Assembly (NCBI GenBank): GCA_965249965.1
Contig: OZ252262.1
Span: 930,001-994,000, forward strand
DNA: 64,000 nucleotides
From: HXMU1420-13 sp965249965
Lineage (GTDB): Bacteria; Bacteroidota; Rhodothermia; Balneolales; Balneolaceae
Direction of reading: 5' to 3'
Of this stretch, positions 25,946 to 35,724 are shown piece after piece. The position numbers and the translations under genes were made by a program. Within the stretch, counting starts at the first letter, position 1. The number at the start of each line of letters is the position of its first letter. The notes below the pieces were generated by a model, which did no database searches, was not told the DNA's origin, and saw only the letters and a list, made by a program, of their open reading frames with translations.

Positions 25946-26404
25946 TCAAACATGATCCGTAACAACATTTATCGCAATGCCATATTCTGCAAGAGCTTTT
26001 GCTGCTATGATCACTTGATTAAATCCGCCTGTAGAATCAAGCGCACGGTCTATGATCTCTTCATCCGAGCCGGAAAACCCGGTTTCTTCAAGTATTAATT
26101 TTGTATGACCTTGCTCTGTTTCTTTAAAGACCCAGTTAACTGTTGTGATCTTTCCTGGCTGATGTTCCCATTCAAGAACAATCTTATGTGCAATTTCAAG
26201 TTGCTTAACTTGTACAACAAAAGAAGGAGCGCTAGGCTTTTTATTCAGAAACCACGTACTTGGTTCGCCCTCTTTAAGAACACTGTCAGTTCTAAAAAAC
26301 CAAAACTTACTCATCGATTCACCATCAATAAATAGATCATAAACCTCAGATGGAGGTTTGCGAATCAGAACTTTTGCTACGGCTGCATTAGTACGAATTG
26401 ACAT
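25946..26404 (-). CDS. SRPBCC (AHSA1-type START-like) domain protein
   Basis: The 152-residue protein is one helix-grip domain: KVLIRKPPSEVYDLFIDGESMSKFWF, a central WEHQPGKITTVNWVF strand pair and a C-terminal long helix GGFNQVIIAAKALAEYG. AHSA1-like SRPBCC proteins bind hydrophobic ligands or act in stress responses; none can be assigned here. The gene is separated by about 80 bases from the GMC gene and by 75 bases from the amidohydrolases, so operon membership is unclear. Confidence 0.85.
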   Translation of the reverse strand: MSIRTNAAVAKVLIRKPPSEVYDLFIDGESMSKFWFFRTDSVLKEGEPSTWFLNKKPSAPSFVVQVKQLEIAHKIVLEWEHQPGKITTVNWVFKETEQGHTKLILEETGFSGSDEEIIDRALDSTGGFNQVIIAAKALAEYGIAINVVTDHV

Positions 26405-26479
26405 AATTGATACCCTCCCGGCATTCTAGACTGATTTATAGAATGGATTTCTATAACGTTAATCACTTATTGGTGTACT

Positions 26480-27661
26480 TCACTGCTGCACTCCATTTAT
26501 AAAGACTTCCTGCACATTGGTGATATACTCAAAAGGATCGCCATCAAAAAGTACAATATCGGCATCTTTACCAGTTTCTATAGAGCCAACACGATCATCA
26601 ATATCAAGTAATTCGGCCGCATTTATGGTTAAAGCTTTTAATGCTTCTTCATATGGAAGTCCATTAGCCATAGCTAGAGCGGCTTCGAAAAGTACAACGC
26701 GAGTTTTTGGAACGTATCCTTCATACCCACTTTGAAAAGCAAAAGGAATTTGAGCTTCAAACAGCTTTCCGGCGGTTTCCATATTTACATTTTTTGCATC
26801 GCCCCGAGCACGAACCATGGTTGGATGAACTATCACGGGGTGACCCGCTTCTTTTAATTCATCCAGCATCAGGTAGGCTTCTGCCGCACCGTCGATCATC
26901 ATGGGGAAGCCAAATTCTTCTTGTAACCGTATGGCACTCATGATGTCGTTGGTTTTATGCACTGTTACTAATGCGGTAATTTTTCCTTCAAGAAGATCTG
27001 CGAGTGCTTCCAATCTTAGATTCTTTGCGGGAGGGTTCTCACCATTTCTTTTTTCCAGATAATCCTGAGCCTTAATGAGCTCTTGCCTCAACATCGCAAC
27101 GCCTTTTGCTCGGGTACCCGGTTTTTTTATGGCACTACTAAGTCCATTCCCCATGGTAAAAGCCAACATTTTTGCGGGATGAAGAACCGCTTCATCTACA
27201 GTTTCGCCAGCAGTTTTTACAATCATGGTTTGACCGCTTATTAAAGCACCAGGTCCATGCCCGGTATGAATAGTGGTAATACCAAGACTTCTCAAATGGC
27301 CCACTAATGGTTCCTGAGCATTGTAAGCATCAATGGCTCGCAATTCCGGCTGTATTGCGTTTGAAGTTTCCAGTTGATCCTGGTCATCGCGCTGATTTAA
27401 GTATCCGGCGAAGCCCACAACGGTATGGGCATCAATGAGTCCGGGCGTGACCACTGCGGCCTCAAATACTTCGTAGCCATCAGGAATTGTAACTCGTTGT
27501 TCTGCACCAACCCGCTCAATTTTGCCATCTTTGATAAGTACGACACCATTTTCTATAGGATCTCCTGACATGGTATATACCATCTCTCCTTTTATGGCTA
27601 TTTGGGCGAATGCCGTACTCGAAATAAATAATAAAGTGGCTATAAAACTAAATACTCTCAT
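26480..27661 (-). CDS. Amidohydrolase-family periplasmic protein with degenerate metal site
   Basis: The 393-residue protein has a signal peptide (1-19) and the TIM-barrel amidohydrolase layout: GLIDAH near residue 98, HxGPGALISGQT, and a C-terminal TINAAELLDIDDRVGSIETGKDADIVLFDGDPF block. The usual HxH metal motif reads DAHTVV, so its second His is gone. Positions that are His/Asp in the upstream paralogue (QHVSEAY, YHTDDG) are IDGAAEAY and FQSGYEG here. The start overlaps the previous stop (ATGA). It is probably a non-catalytic or altered partner of its paralogue. The degenerate residues are seen; the loss of activity is inferred. Confidence 0.85.
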   Translation of the reverse strand: MRVFSFIATLLFISSTAFAQIAIKGEMVYTMSGDPIENGVVLIKDGKIERVGAEQRVTIPDGYEVFEAAVVTPGLIDAHTVVGFAGYLNQRDDQDQLETSNAIQPELRAIDAYNAQEPLVGHLRSLGITTIHTGHGPGALISGQTMIVKTAGETVDEAVLHPAKMLAFTMGNGLSSAIKKPGTRAKGVAMLRQELIKAQDYLEKRNGENPPAKNLRLEALADLLEGKITALVTVHKTNDIMSAIRLQEEFGFPMMIDGAAEAYLMLDELKEAGHPVIVHPTMVRARGDAKNVNMETAGKLFEAQIPFAFQSGYEGYVPKTRVVLFEAALAMANGLPYEEALKALTINAAELLDIDDRVGSIETGKDADIVLFDGDPFEYITNVQEVFINGVQQ

Positions 27662-28968
27662 TGGTTCGCCTCCTCTGCATGGTGGTTATGAAATCCGTTT
27701 CTATAAATCTCATATCCACCCGTGTAATATTCTTGGTCGTCAGGATTTAGATGATCCCACACTTTCTGTCCTTCAATCCAGGTTTGCTCTACTTTGGTAT
27801 ATACGCTAAATGGCTCGCCTGATAAGATGATAAAATCAGCATGTTTTCCTTCTTCCAAACTTCCAATAAGCTCCTCTGCGTCTAACATGCGGGCGTTATT
27901 AATGGTTAATCCTTCAATAGCAGCTTGTCGGCTCATTCCTTCCCGCATTCCCATGGCTGCAGATCGTAGAAACAATCGAGAATCAGAAACGCCATCATCT
28001 GTGTGATATCCAAACCAGGCCCCCGCTTCTTCAAGTGCGACACCACTAACATTGCTGAAGTCCATGGCTTCCAATTTTCCACCAAATGAATCAAGCGCTA
28101 TAATGGAGGCCGCTACACCAGATTCTGCAATCTCATCAGCAACTTTGTAGGCTTCACTAACATGCTGAAGCACAACCCGATATCCAAATTCTTGGGATAA
28201 CCGAATAGCAGTTAGGATATCATCATGGCGGTGGGTATGATGATGGACCATTCGCTTACCCTCCAGTACTTCAACGAGTGTTTCCATGCCGATATCGCGA
28301 GAAGGTATTTTCGATTCATCGCCGTCAGCTTCAAGTATCTTTTGCTGATAGTTTTGAGCATTCACAAATAATTCGCGAATAATGGAAGCTGATTTTGCGC
28401 GAGTCCCAGAAAATGGTGGGTTGCCAAGTGGGTTGGTACCATTTGCCATCTTGAGTCCCCCATAAATATTATTCTCTTCATCCACTACGAGTAACATTTC
28501 TTCGATGGTGTTTACTTTCCTCAGTTTTAAATAAGCAGTTTGACCACTCATTAACCAACCGGATCCGGGCATTACGTTAATAGTGGTAACTCCACCAGAA
28601 AGTGCTTTTTTAAACGTATCACTTCTTGGATTTATAGAATCCATAATGCGTACGTCGGGGTGGGTTGTTCCGGATCGGTCACCACCATCGCCTTCCCCCA
28701 GATGAGAGTGTGGATCTACCAGTCCCGGCATAATTACTTTTCCCGTTACATCAATGCGTTCTGCTCGACGTGGAATTCTGGTGTTTTCATCCCCGACAGC
28801 AATAATTTCGCCACGATGGACAACAAGAACACCGTTTTCGATTTCATCACCTACAACTGGAATGATGTGCGCTCCCGTAAAAGCAATTGGATTTTCCTGC
28901 GCAAATATTTGCATAGAGGCGCCCAACAACATCACGCCCCCAAGCAATAATTTTAATAGTTTTTTCAT
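27658..28968 (-). CDS. Periplasmic amidohydrolase (imidazolonepropionase-like)
   Basis: The 436-residue protein has a signal peptide (1-23, ending IFA). Metal ligands are intact: DPHSH (HxH), HHHTHRHDD, LQHVSEAY and YHTDDGVSDS. The C-terminal GSLEEGKHADFIILSGEPF block is typical of imidazolonepropionase-like and dipeptidase-like amidohydrolases. The first half (SGGVTTINVMPGSGWLMSGQT) matches a branch often found in Bacteroidetes as tandem pairs. It probably hydrolyses a cyclic amide or peptide in the periplasm; the substrate is unknown. It overlaps the downstream paralogue by 4 bases. Confidence 0.89.
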   Translation of the reverse strand: MKKLLKLLLGGVMLLGASMQIFAQENPIAFTGAHIIPVVGDEIENGVLVVHRGEIIAVGDENTRIPRRAERIDVTGKVIMPGLVDPHSHLGEGDGGDRSGTTHPDVRIMDSINPRSDTFKKALSGGVTTINVMPGSGWLMSGQTAYLKLRKVNTIEEMLLVVDEENNIYGGLKMANGTNPLGNPPFSGTRAKSASIIRELFVNAQNYQQKILEADGDESKIPSRDIGMETLVEVLEGKRMVHHHTHRHDDILTAIRLSQEFGYRVVLQHVSEAYKVADEIAESGVAASIIALDSFGGKLEAMDFSNVSGVALEEAGAWFGYHTDDGVSDSRLFLRSAAMGMREGMSRQAAIEGLTINNARMLDAEELIGSLEEGKHADFIILSGEPFSVYTKVEQTWIEGQKVWDHLNPDDQEYYTGGYEIYRNGFHNHHAEEANQ

Positions 28969-29026
28969 AAATCAGGCTGGTTAAGTACGAGCCTGAAGTT
29001 AGAAAAAAATGTTTGTGAGGAAAGCG

Positions 29027-30406
29027 CTAATTATACAGTGCTTCAATTTCTGCTAATTTCTCATCGATGGTATCTCGTGAGAGCCATTGGCCATTTACCA
29101 TTACTCCGGAGTGATCGCGGATATAGTCTAAATTGCGCAAAGGATTGCCATCCACCAAAATAAGGTCGGCGCGCATGCCGGCTTCTATGGTGCCGAATGT
29201 ATCTTCATTAGCAAAATAAGCTCCAACAGCTTTTGTGCCCGAATAAAGAATCTCATAATTGCTCATACCGGCTTCTTTCATATATGGAAGTTCACGATGT
29301 ATCGAAAACCCGGGCACGCTAAATAGTTGCGGTGCATCGGTTCCCATTAAAATTCTAACACCAGCCTCATTCATTTCACCCAATAAGCGCTGTCTTAATT
29401 CCGCGTGTTCTTTTGCGGCATCCATATCTAGGTCGGGATTGTTAAACACATTATTCTGTACAAAACTATTATAGTTATCGCGAACCCCCTTTGGGATGTA
29501 TTTGAGCTCATCATAATCCATCATTTTCTCATAATCGCCGGCGCCAATTATGGTTTCCCAAAGTGCCTGCGTTGGAACCATCCAAACACCGGCTTCCGCT
29601 GATTTTTGAATTATCTCTGACATTTTCAAATCTATTTCAGCCCCTTCGAATGCCTGCAAATATGCTACATATCCATCTATATGGTCCATGGTTTCTTGTC
29701 CGGCCTCAATTGCTCGCTCAATTCCAACCGCCTCGGGGACATGCCCACCAAAACGAATGCCTAAATCATTAGCGGTTTCTGCCATGGCGTTATATTCATC
29801 CAGCGATAAGCCCGGGTGAATCTTCAATAAATCCCAACCTTCGTCTACTTGTTGTTTTACTTTTTCTCGTGCTTGATCAGGCGAACTCACAGAATTTCCA
29901 TTAAAACTAGGTCCGGCGAGGTAAAGTGTTGGACCGATATATTCACCACTGGCTACTTTTTCCTTGAGCTCTAGTTGATGATCATACCCAAGCATTCCCC
30001 GAACGGTAGTAATGCCCGCCGAGACATAAAGAAAGAGGGTAGACTCAACATAATCGTCATTGAAATAAGCGGGGAAATTTTCCGGTGGATGTGTTGGGGG
30101 AACGTGCCCATGCATTTCTGCTAAGCCCGGGATTAAGTATTTATCCGTGCCATCGATGATTTGTGTATTTGGACCAAACTTGATTTTAGCATCATCCAAA
30201 ATCGAAGAAATATGCCCATTTTCGATTAATACCGTCTTATTCTCTAGAATAAGGCCATCCTCAGTCATTGGAATCACGTTTACATTTGTGAATGCATGAG
30301 TAAGTTGATCGCCATCATATTCCCATTCGACCTCAGCAGGTTTTATCGAAAAGAAAATAATAACAGCAATTACAGGAAGAGAAAGAAGGAGAAGCGCTCG
30401 TTTCAT
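29027..30406 (-). CDS. Exported amidohydrolase family protein
   Basis: The 459-residue protein has an N-terminal membrane anchor or signal (MKRALLLLSLPVIAVIIFF). A full set of amidohydrolase ligands follows: MHGH, a Lys in LLKIHPG that could be carboxylated, GGHVPE, DHIDGY and GTDAPQ. The C-terminal GTIEAGMRADLILVDGNPL strand block is standard. It lies 58 bases upstream of the tandem pair on the same strand, so the three may form one operon. It belongs to the prolidase/imidazolonepropionase-like group; the substrate is undefined. Confidence 0.88.
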   Translation of the reverse strand: MKRALLLLSLPVIAVIIFFSIKPAEVEWEYDGDQLTHAFTNVNVIPMTEDGLILENKTVLIENGHISSILDDAKIKFGPNTQIIDGTDKYLIPGLAEMHGHVPPTHPPENFPAYFNDDYVESTLFLYVSAGITTVRGMLGYDHQLELKEKVASGEYIGPTLYLAGPSFNGNSVSSPDQAREKVKQQVDEGWDLLKIHPGLSLDEYNAMAETANDLGIRFGGHVPEAVGIERAIEAGQETMDHIDGYVAYLQAFEGAEIDLKMSEIIQKSAEAGVWMVPTQALWETIIGAGDYEKMMDYDELKYIPKGVRDNYNSFVQNNVFNNPDLDMDAAKEHAELRQRLLGEMNEAGVRILMGTDAPQLFSVPGFSIHRELPYMKEAGMSNYEILYSGTKAVGAYFANEDTFGTIEAGMRADLILVDGNPLRNLDYIRDHSGVMVNGQWLSRDTIDEKLAEIEALYN

Positions 30407-30485
30407 GATTTGACGTTTTTATTTAAACCGAATGAATGAAATCTAGAGGGATCATTCAAGGCTACCCAAATCAATTGATGATTTT

Positions 30486-30935
30486 TTACTGGCCTAAATT
30501 ATCGGCATTCTTAGAACCCAGTCTTTTAGGATGATTATCTGCCTCTTGTAATTCATTAAAAGCTTTTTGAAAGTTGTCCATCAGCTCCATGTATTCCTTT
30601 GATTCAACTACACGTTGCTCCAAGTTGCGCGATTTTAAGGTCTCATTACGTGCGTATTTAATGAACTTATAGAAGTGGAACTCAACAAGATCGCCATGTT
30701 CATCTGCCAGATAGATTTTTCCGTTTTCGTCTACTGACTTGTAGCTAAAAATATACTGCCCTGTAGCAGAGTTTGCCGAAGAATACTTTCGATACGTTGC
30801 CCAATCGAATTTTTCAGCTGATAATGCCTGAGCAATATTCCAGCAATTAACTCGATCGTCTTCTTTCCAGTGTAGGATTTCAGGGTACCATGTATGCGGT
30901 GGAACACCCTTTTTCTTATTTCTGAATAGTCCCAT
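30486..30935 (-). CDS. Hypothetical protein, cytoplasmic
   Basis: I do not recognise this 149-residue protein. It has no signal or membrane segment. The N-terminal half is rich in aromatic residues (TWYPEILHWKEDDRVNCWNIAQAL; WATYRKYSS), followed by short strands (GQYIFSYKSVDENGKIYLADEHGDLVEFHF), and it ends in a charged helix. It is co-directional with, and 5 bases downstream of, a multi-pass membrane protein gene, suggesting a joint function. Confidence 0.65.
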   Translation of the reverse strand: MGLFRNKKKGVPPHTWYPEILHWKEDDRVNCWNIAQALSAEKFDWATYRKYSSANSATGQYIFSYKSVDENGKIYLADEHGDLVEFHFYKFIKYARNETLKSRNLEQRVVESKEYMELMDNFQKAFNELQEADNHPKRLGSKNADNLGQ

Positions 30936-30940
30936 AAAAT

Positions 30941-31681
30941 TTATTTAATGCCCTTAAATAGTAATGGTATTGCTTTACTAAAAGAAATGGAATTGGTTTC
31001 GGTGGTTTGGTCATAAATAGGAAGATTTAACACCGCACGATAAAAGAAATACATACTTATTGCCATGATCGTATGTGCAACATCTAAATGATTGAACCAA
31101 ATGGAGGGAGATATTTCGGTGGTATAGAAAAAAGCAGCGAGTGTCGCAAAAAGGATCGATAAACAAATGATTCTACTTCCAGAATTTTGTGTTTGCCTAA
31201 AGATGTAGAAATGAATTGGCAGAACAACTAAGCCTAAACCGTAGGCCGAATGAACCTGAATAAAAAAGAAATTTACAGTCCCAAAGGTGAGTGCAGCAAA
31301 AAATAGTAATTCTACGATGTTCGCAAATTCCAGAAATCGGGCAAATCGCTGTTTGAGTAATGGAAAAGCATACATTATAGAGGCCCGTTCAATTGCTGAA
31401 ACTGCCAACATACTGATTAACCAACCAGGTAATTTCCAGACTAATCCAACCTGTTCTTGAAGTGCGTGACCCAATAATCCGCCTAAAAATGTAGCGACTG
31501 CCATCAATAGAAAGTACCAACGCATATATTCATGCACCTTACCCGGTAAATTCTTCTTTCGCAGTTTGTAATAAGCAAATAAACAAACTGCCGTAATGAT
31601 GAAGTCTGTTAGAGTGACGACCGGCTCCATTATGGTGATGCCAAAAAACTCTATGGAAGGCTGGCCGCTAGGTGATTGCAT
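30941..31681 (-). CDS. Multi-pass membrane protein (DUF6962-like)
   Basis: The 246-residue protein has about seven hydrophobic segments, including VTLTDFIITAVCLFAYY, WYFLLMAVATFLGGLLGH, LPGWLISMLAVSAIERA, VELLFFAALTFGTVNFFF and AHTIMAISMYFFYRAV. A conserved-looking GHALQEQ motif follows TM2. The layout resembles the DUF6962 family from memory; no function is known. It may be co-expressed with the hypothetical gene 5 bases downstream. Confidence 0.65.
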   Translation of the reverse strand: MQSPSGQPSIEFFGITIMEPVVTLTDFIITAVCLFAYYKLRKKNLPGKVHEYMRWYFLLMAVATFLGGLLGHALQEQVGLVWKLPGWLISMLAVSAIERASIMYAFPLLKQRFARFLEFANIVELLFFAALTFGTVNFFFIQVHSAYGLGLVVLPIHFYIFRQTQNSGSRIICLSILFATLAAFFYTTEISPSIWFNHLDVAHTIMAISMYFFYRAVLNLPIYDQTTETNSISFSKAIPLLFKGIK

Positions 31682-31873
31682 TTTGAATGATATTAGTTCA
31701 AAACAATGTATTCAATATCGGACAAAGCGTTAAGGTATTCTAAAAGGGAATATTAAATTTTAGAGTAGAACTTGCTTCCCATTTCTTTTCAATTACATTT
31801 AATACTAATAAAGGAATAAGGCTGTAACAAAATGTACAGCAGTTAGTTGGAGTCAGATTTGAGAGGTAGATCA

Positions 31874-33256
31874 ATGAAGTATATCCGGAATCTATTTTTT
31901 TTAAGCCTGGGATTTTTTTGGGTGCTTTTTCTCATCAGTCCAGATCAAGTACATGCACAACAGGAAGCAATAGTATTTGAAGATTTTGAGCATGCCGATC
32001 CATTCAACAATGGGTGGTTTATTTTTTATGGGCCGAATGGTGTTGGTGAAGTAGGCATCAACCAAAATGGGAATAATTCGGTTCAACAAACAAGATGGGA
32101 GCCAACAACAGAAACAGGCTATATAGGTGGGTTTGGCAGATCAAATCCGATGAGCATAAAAAGCATGACTCATTTCTCATTCTGGATTAATCCGCTAAAA
32201 GGCTCAAATTATACGTTAGAAGTAAACCTCCAGGAAGACGACGATCTTGACGGAAAGGCTAATAAAGAGAGAGACGACGAATTTCAATTTGATGTTATCG
32301 TTAGCGATATAGGTCCCGGTGCAATAGCCACTTCTGGTTGGCAAAAAGTATCTATTCCATTGACCGATTTCTACGACGACAATTCCTATATGCAAAATGG
32401 GAATGGAGTGTTTGATGCTCTAGTTGGTGATAGAAAGCTGATCAATGTGGTTTTTGCGATCATAAATCATGCGGGGGATGAAATTGAATTCCAAACAGAC
32501 AATTGGGAGTTTGTAAGTCTTCCAGTAAATCAAGACTCACGTTCAGCCAACCATAAGATTCTTTTTGTTGGTAATAGCTATACGTTTTATAACAATATGC
32601 CACAGTTATTTTTTAAGCTTGCTGAATCGGGAGGCAAAAACATACTGGTGGATCAGAGTACTTTCGCCGGATACTGGCTGGATAATCACCTTACGAACGA
32701 TCATACGCTACATAAACTGCAGAAAGAGGAGTGGGATTTTGTGATTATTCAGGAGCAGAGTCAGGTACCAACGGTTAAGTATTGGCGTGAATCCTCGATG
32801 AAACCCGTAGCTGAAATTTTAAATACCATCATCAGAGAACGAGGGGCTGAAACGGTACTATTTATGACCTGGGGGCGGCAAAACGGAGGAGTTCAGATGC
32901 TATATGATTATTCCAGTTCAGATTTCCAAAACTATAACCATATGCAAGACTCTCTTGAAATGTCGTATCGAGAACTGGCAACCTATTTAGATGCTACATT
33001 GGCACCAGTAGGGCTGGCCTGGGAAAATGCATTAATCATTAATCCGGAACTTAAATTGTGGGATGAAGATCAAAGCCACCCGACCTACGAAGGTTCATAT
33101 CTGACCGCATGCGTTTTTTATACGGTTCTTTTTAAAGAAAGTCCCGTTGGGTTGGAGTTTATAGGAAACCTAGAACCAGAAATGGCATGGTTTCTACAAA
33201 GTATGGCAAGTACAGCTTTGGTTACTTCTAAAATAAATTTATCAGTGAATAATTAG
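31874..33256 (+). CDS. Secreted SGNH-type hydrolase with N-terminal carbohydrate-binding-like domain
   Basis: The 460-residue protein starts at ATG 31874 with GAGAGG at 31861-31866. A TTG 27 bases upstream is less likely. A signal peptide ends near QVHA. Residues about 30-220 form a beta-jelly-roll like a CBM of the FEDFEHADPFNNGW type. From about 230 on an SGNH/DUF4886-like esterase follows: LFVGNSYTFYNNMP (Ser in block I), VIIQEQSQ, and DQSHPTYEGSYL with the Asp/His pair. It probably de-esterifies a surface or environmental polysaccharide; the substrate is unknown. It overlaps mutS2 convergently by 4 bases. There is no T9SS tail. Confidence 0.83.
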   Translation: MKYIRNLFFLSLGFFWVLFLISPDQVHAQQEAIVFEDFEHADPFNNGWFIFYGPNGVGEVGINQNGNNSVQQTRWEPTTETGYIGGFGRSNPMSIKSMTHFSFWINPLKGSNYTLEVNLQEDDDLDGKANKERDDEFQFDVIVSDIGPGAIATSGWQKVSIPLTDFYDDNSYMQNGNGVFDALVGDRKLINVVFAIINHAGDEIEFQTDNWEFVSLPVNQDSRSANHKILFVGNSYTFYNNMPQLFFKLAESGGKNILVDQSTFAGYWLDNHLTNDHTLHKLQKEEWDFVIIQEQSQVPTVKYWRESSMKPVAEILNTIIRERGAETVLFMTWGRQNGGVQMLYDYSSSDFQNYNHMQDSLEMSYRELATYLDATLAPVGLAWENALIINPELKLWDEDQSHPTYEGSYLTACVFYTVLFKESPVGLEFIGNLEPEMAWFLQSMASTALVTSKINLSVNN

Positions 33257-35658
33257 TTCAGTTGAACAACTGTACAACCAGCCCCACCAAAATCTTCGTT
33301 AGCCAGCTCAAAACTTTTCACTTCTGAACGGTCGCCTAAATATTTATGAATTTGCTCTTTAAGTACTCCGGTGCCTTTGCCGTGAATGATCTCTACTTGT
33401 TTAAGCCCTCTAAATACAGCCTTATCCAGGTATTGGGTAACATCGTCAATGGCCGCGTCAGTGCGCTTACCCCTTAAATCAAGACGCTGTGAAATGGAGT
33501 CTTTTAGCGAAGAATCAGATGAAATTACATTACTGCGAACTTTTCGCTGTTTTTGGGGCTTTGGAGGCTCTACCTTTACGAGATTTTTATATTTAGTCTT
33601 TAACCGAAGGCCATCAGCCTGTACGGTGGCATTTTTACCTTTCAATTCAATGAGTTCACCAGTTGTATTGCCATCCAAAAACCTAACATAATCTCCAATT
33701 GTTGGTGGCTGATTACTTTTCTTGAATTGCGCCTCTCTCTTTTCTTTAACCTCATCCAGAGAGCTTTCAATTTTATCTCTTTCCTGCTCAATCCCCTTAC
33801 GGATATCTTTAAGGTCTTTTTTCTTCGTCTTTTTCTGTTCGATGATCTGCTCAACCGCACGTTCCACTTTTCGGTTTGCGGTATCCATAATGGATTTTGC
33901 CTCTTTTAACGCTTTTTCCCGAATCTTATCTCGTTCTCGGTGTAGCGATTCCAGCTTCTGTTTATATCGGTTTTCGTTAACCTGCGCCTTCTTTAAAATC
34001 TCTTGATTCTTTTGGCGTAGTTCTTCTGCCGATTGTGCTTTCGATTCGAGTTCGGCAATCAAGCCTTCCATCTTATTTTTTGATTCACCAAGTAATTCCC
34101 TCGATCGGGTGAGCAGTCGTTTATCCAAATTCATTCGTTCTGCGATTTCGAACGCATAACTACTTCCGGGCACACCTTTTTTAAATCGATAATTTGGTGA
34201 GAGCGAATTCTGATCAAATTCCATCGAGCCATTAACGGCATTGGGGTGCTCATGAGCAAATACTTTCAAAGCCCCATGGTGCGTGGTTACCAAAATTTTA
34301 GAATCGTATTTCAGTAAATACTCAATAAACGATTGAAATAAGGCCGACCCTTCATCCGGGTCGGTTCCCGCTGCAGCTTCATCAATCAAAATGAGGCTGT
34401 TTTCTTGCAATCGATCCTGAGTTTCGCGCATCCATTGAAGTCGGGATGAAAAAGTACTTAAATCATTTTCAATGGATTGGTCATCCCCTAGGTCCACAAA
34501 AATTCCATTAAAAACAGGAAGTTCTGAGGTTGGATCAACAGGAATGGCATACCCCGATTGATTCATAAGCGCACATATTCCAACCGTTTTCATGGCAACA
34601 GATTTACCGCCAGCATTTGGGCCGGTTATCATCAGGCAGTGTTCTTCCTCCGACATTTCAAGATCGAGTGGGATTATTTCCAGGCGATCCTCTTTTTTAA
34701 GCGAAAGGTTTTTGAGCCGAAGGTTTGGGTTAAATGCTTGCCTTAGTTTGGTGTAACCCGTATGAGAGATAGTTGGAATTTCGCCTTCTAATTCAATGGA
34801 TACCTTTGCCTTAGCCGAAATAACATCAAGCTCTGCCAAAGACTCAATATTCTGTAGTAAAAACTCGCGGTTTTGCCGAACATGATTCGTTAGTTCCATC
34901 AAAATACGCTCAATTTCTTGCTGTTCTTCAGCTTCAAATTGACGAATCTCATTATTTAGGTGCAGTGCTTCTACGGGTTCCAGATACACCGTTTGTCCTG
35001 TAGAAGACACATCATGAATAAAGCCCTGAATTTGTCGCTTATATTCTGCCTGAATGGGAATAACCATGCGGCCATTTCTTATGGTAGCGCCCTCATCACT
35101 TGCCATGCCGTCTTTAACGGCGTTCCGCATCATTTTGTTGATGGTCGATCGTAGCTCATTTCGCTTTGAATTCAGTCGTTTTCTGATACTTTTTAGTTCC
35201 GGGCTTGCGTCATCTCGTAATTCCCCATTTTCAGTGACTTTTCCCTTGATGTATTTCTCAAGTTCCTTTAGAGGGATAAGATTTTCTGAAATTTTGGATA
35301 GGGTCTCAGCTCGTTCTTCAATGTTTATAATAAACTTCTTGGTTGATCGAGCTGCAACACAAATTTTTAGAATATCCCGAAAAGCATACAAAGGAATAAT
35401 ACTTCCATAAGCGCGGGCCGTATCCATATGAGAACGAATATCCGGCAACTCAGAGATCGGAAAAATCTCCGGGTCCTGTAAAATTGCAATCATCTCAGAA
35501 GTTTGGTCAAGTAGTTCTATTACCCTTCCTTTAAAGTTAGAAGGGCGAAGTTCGAGAATCATTTCCGCTGACCGCACGGATTGTGCTGCATTGAGCGTGG
35601 CTTCACGGACTTGCTCGAAACCTAGTTTTTCTAATACGTTTTGGGGGTAGAACTCCAT
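33253..35658 (-). CDS. mutS2: Endonuclease MutS2
   Basis: This is an 801-residue MutS-family ATPase without the mismatch-recognition domain. The ATPase carries TGPNAGGKS (Walker A, near residue 340) and LILIDEAAAGTDPDEG (Walker B). A long coiled coil with many Lys/Glu (about 520-640) precedes a KOW-like segment and the C-terminal Smr nuclease domain (LDLRGKRTDAAIDDVTQYLDKA and IIHGKGTGVLKEQIHKYL). MutS2 suppresses homologous recombination, and in some bacteria it rescues collided ribosomes. It has no operon partner on this strand. Confidence 0.95.
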   Translation of the reverse strand: MEFYPQNVLEKLGFEQVREATLNAAQSVRSAEMILELRPSNFKGRVIELLDQTSEMIAILQDPEIFPISELPDIRSHMDTARAYGSIIPLYAFRDILKICVAARSTKKFIINIEERAETLSKISENLIPLKELEKYIKGKVTENGELRDDASPELKSIRKRLNSKRNELRSTINKMMRNAVKDGMASDEGATIRNGRMVIPIQAEYKRQIQGFIHDVSSTGQTVYLEPVEALHLNNEIRQFEAEEQQEIERILMELTNHVRQNREFLLQNIESLAELDVISAKAKVSIELEGEIPTISHTGYTKLRQAFNPNLRLKNLSLKKEDRLEIIPLDLEMSEEEHCLMITGPNAGGKSVAMKTVGICALMNQSGYAIPVDPTSELPVFNGIFVDLGDDQSIENDLSTFSSRLQWMRETQDRLQENSLILIDEAAAGTDPDEGSALFQSFIEYLLKYDSKILVTTHHGALKVFAHEHPNAVNGSMEFDQNSLSPNYRFKKGVPGSSYAFEIAERMNLDKRLLTRSRELLGESKNKMEGLIAELESKAQSAEELRQKNQEILKKAQVNENRYKQKLESLHRERDKIREKALKEAKSIMDTANRKVERAVEQIIEQKKTKKKDLKDIRKGIEQERDKIESSLDEVKEKREAQFKKSNQPPTIGDYVRFLDGNTTGELIELKGKNATVQADGLRLKTKYKNLVKVEPPKPQKQRKVRSNVISSDSSLKDSISQRLDLRGKRTDAAIDDVTQYLDKAVFRGLKQVEIIHGKGTGVLKEQIHKYLGDRSEVKSFELANEDFGGAGCTVVQLN

Positions 35659-35724
35659 CTAAGAATAATATTTACGATCAAAATGATGTAGATTGTGCGT
35701 AAAGATAAACCTAATTCTACGCCC

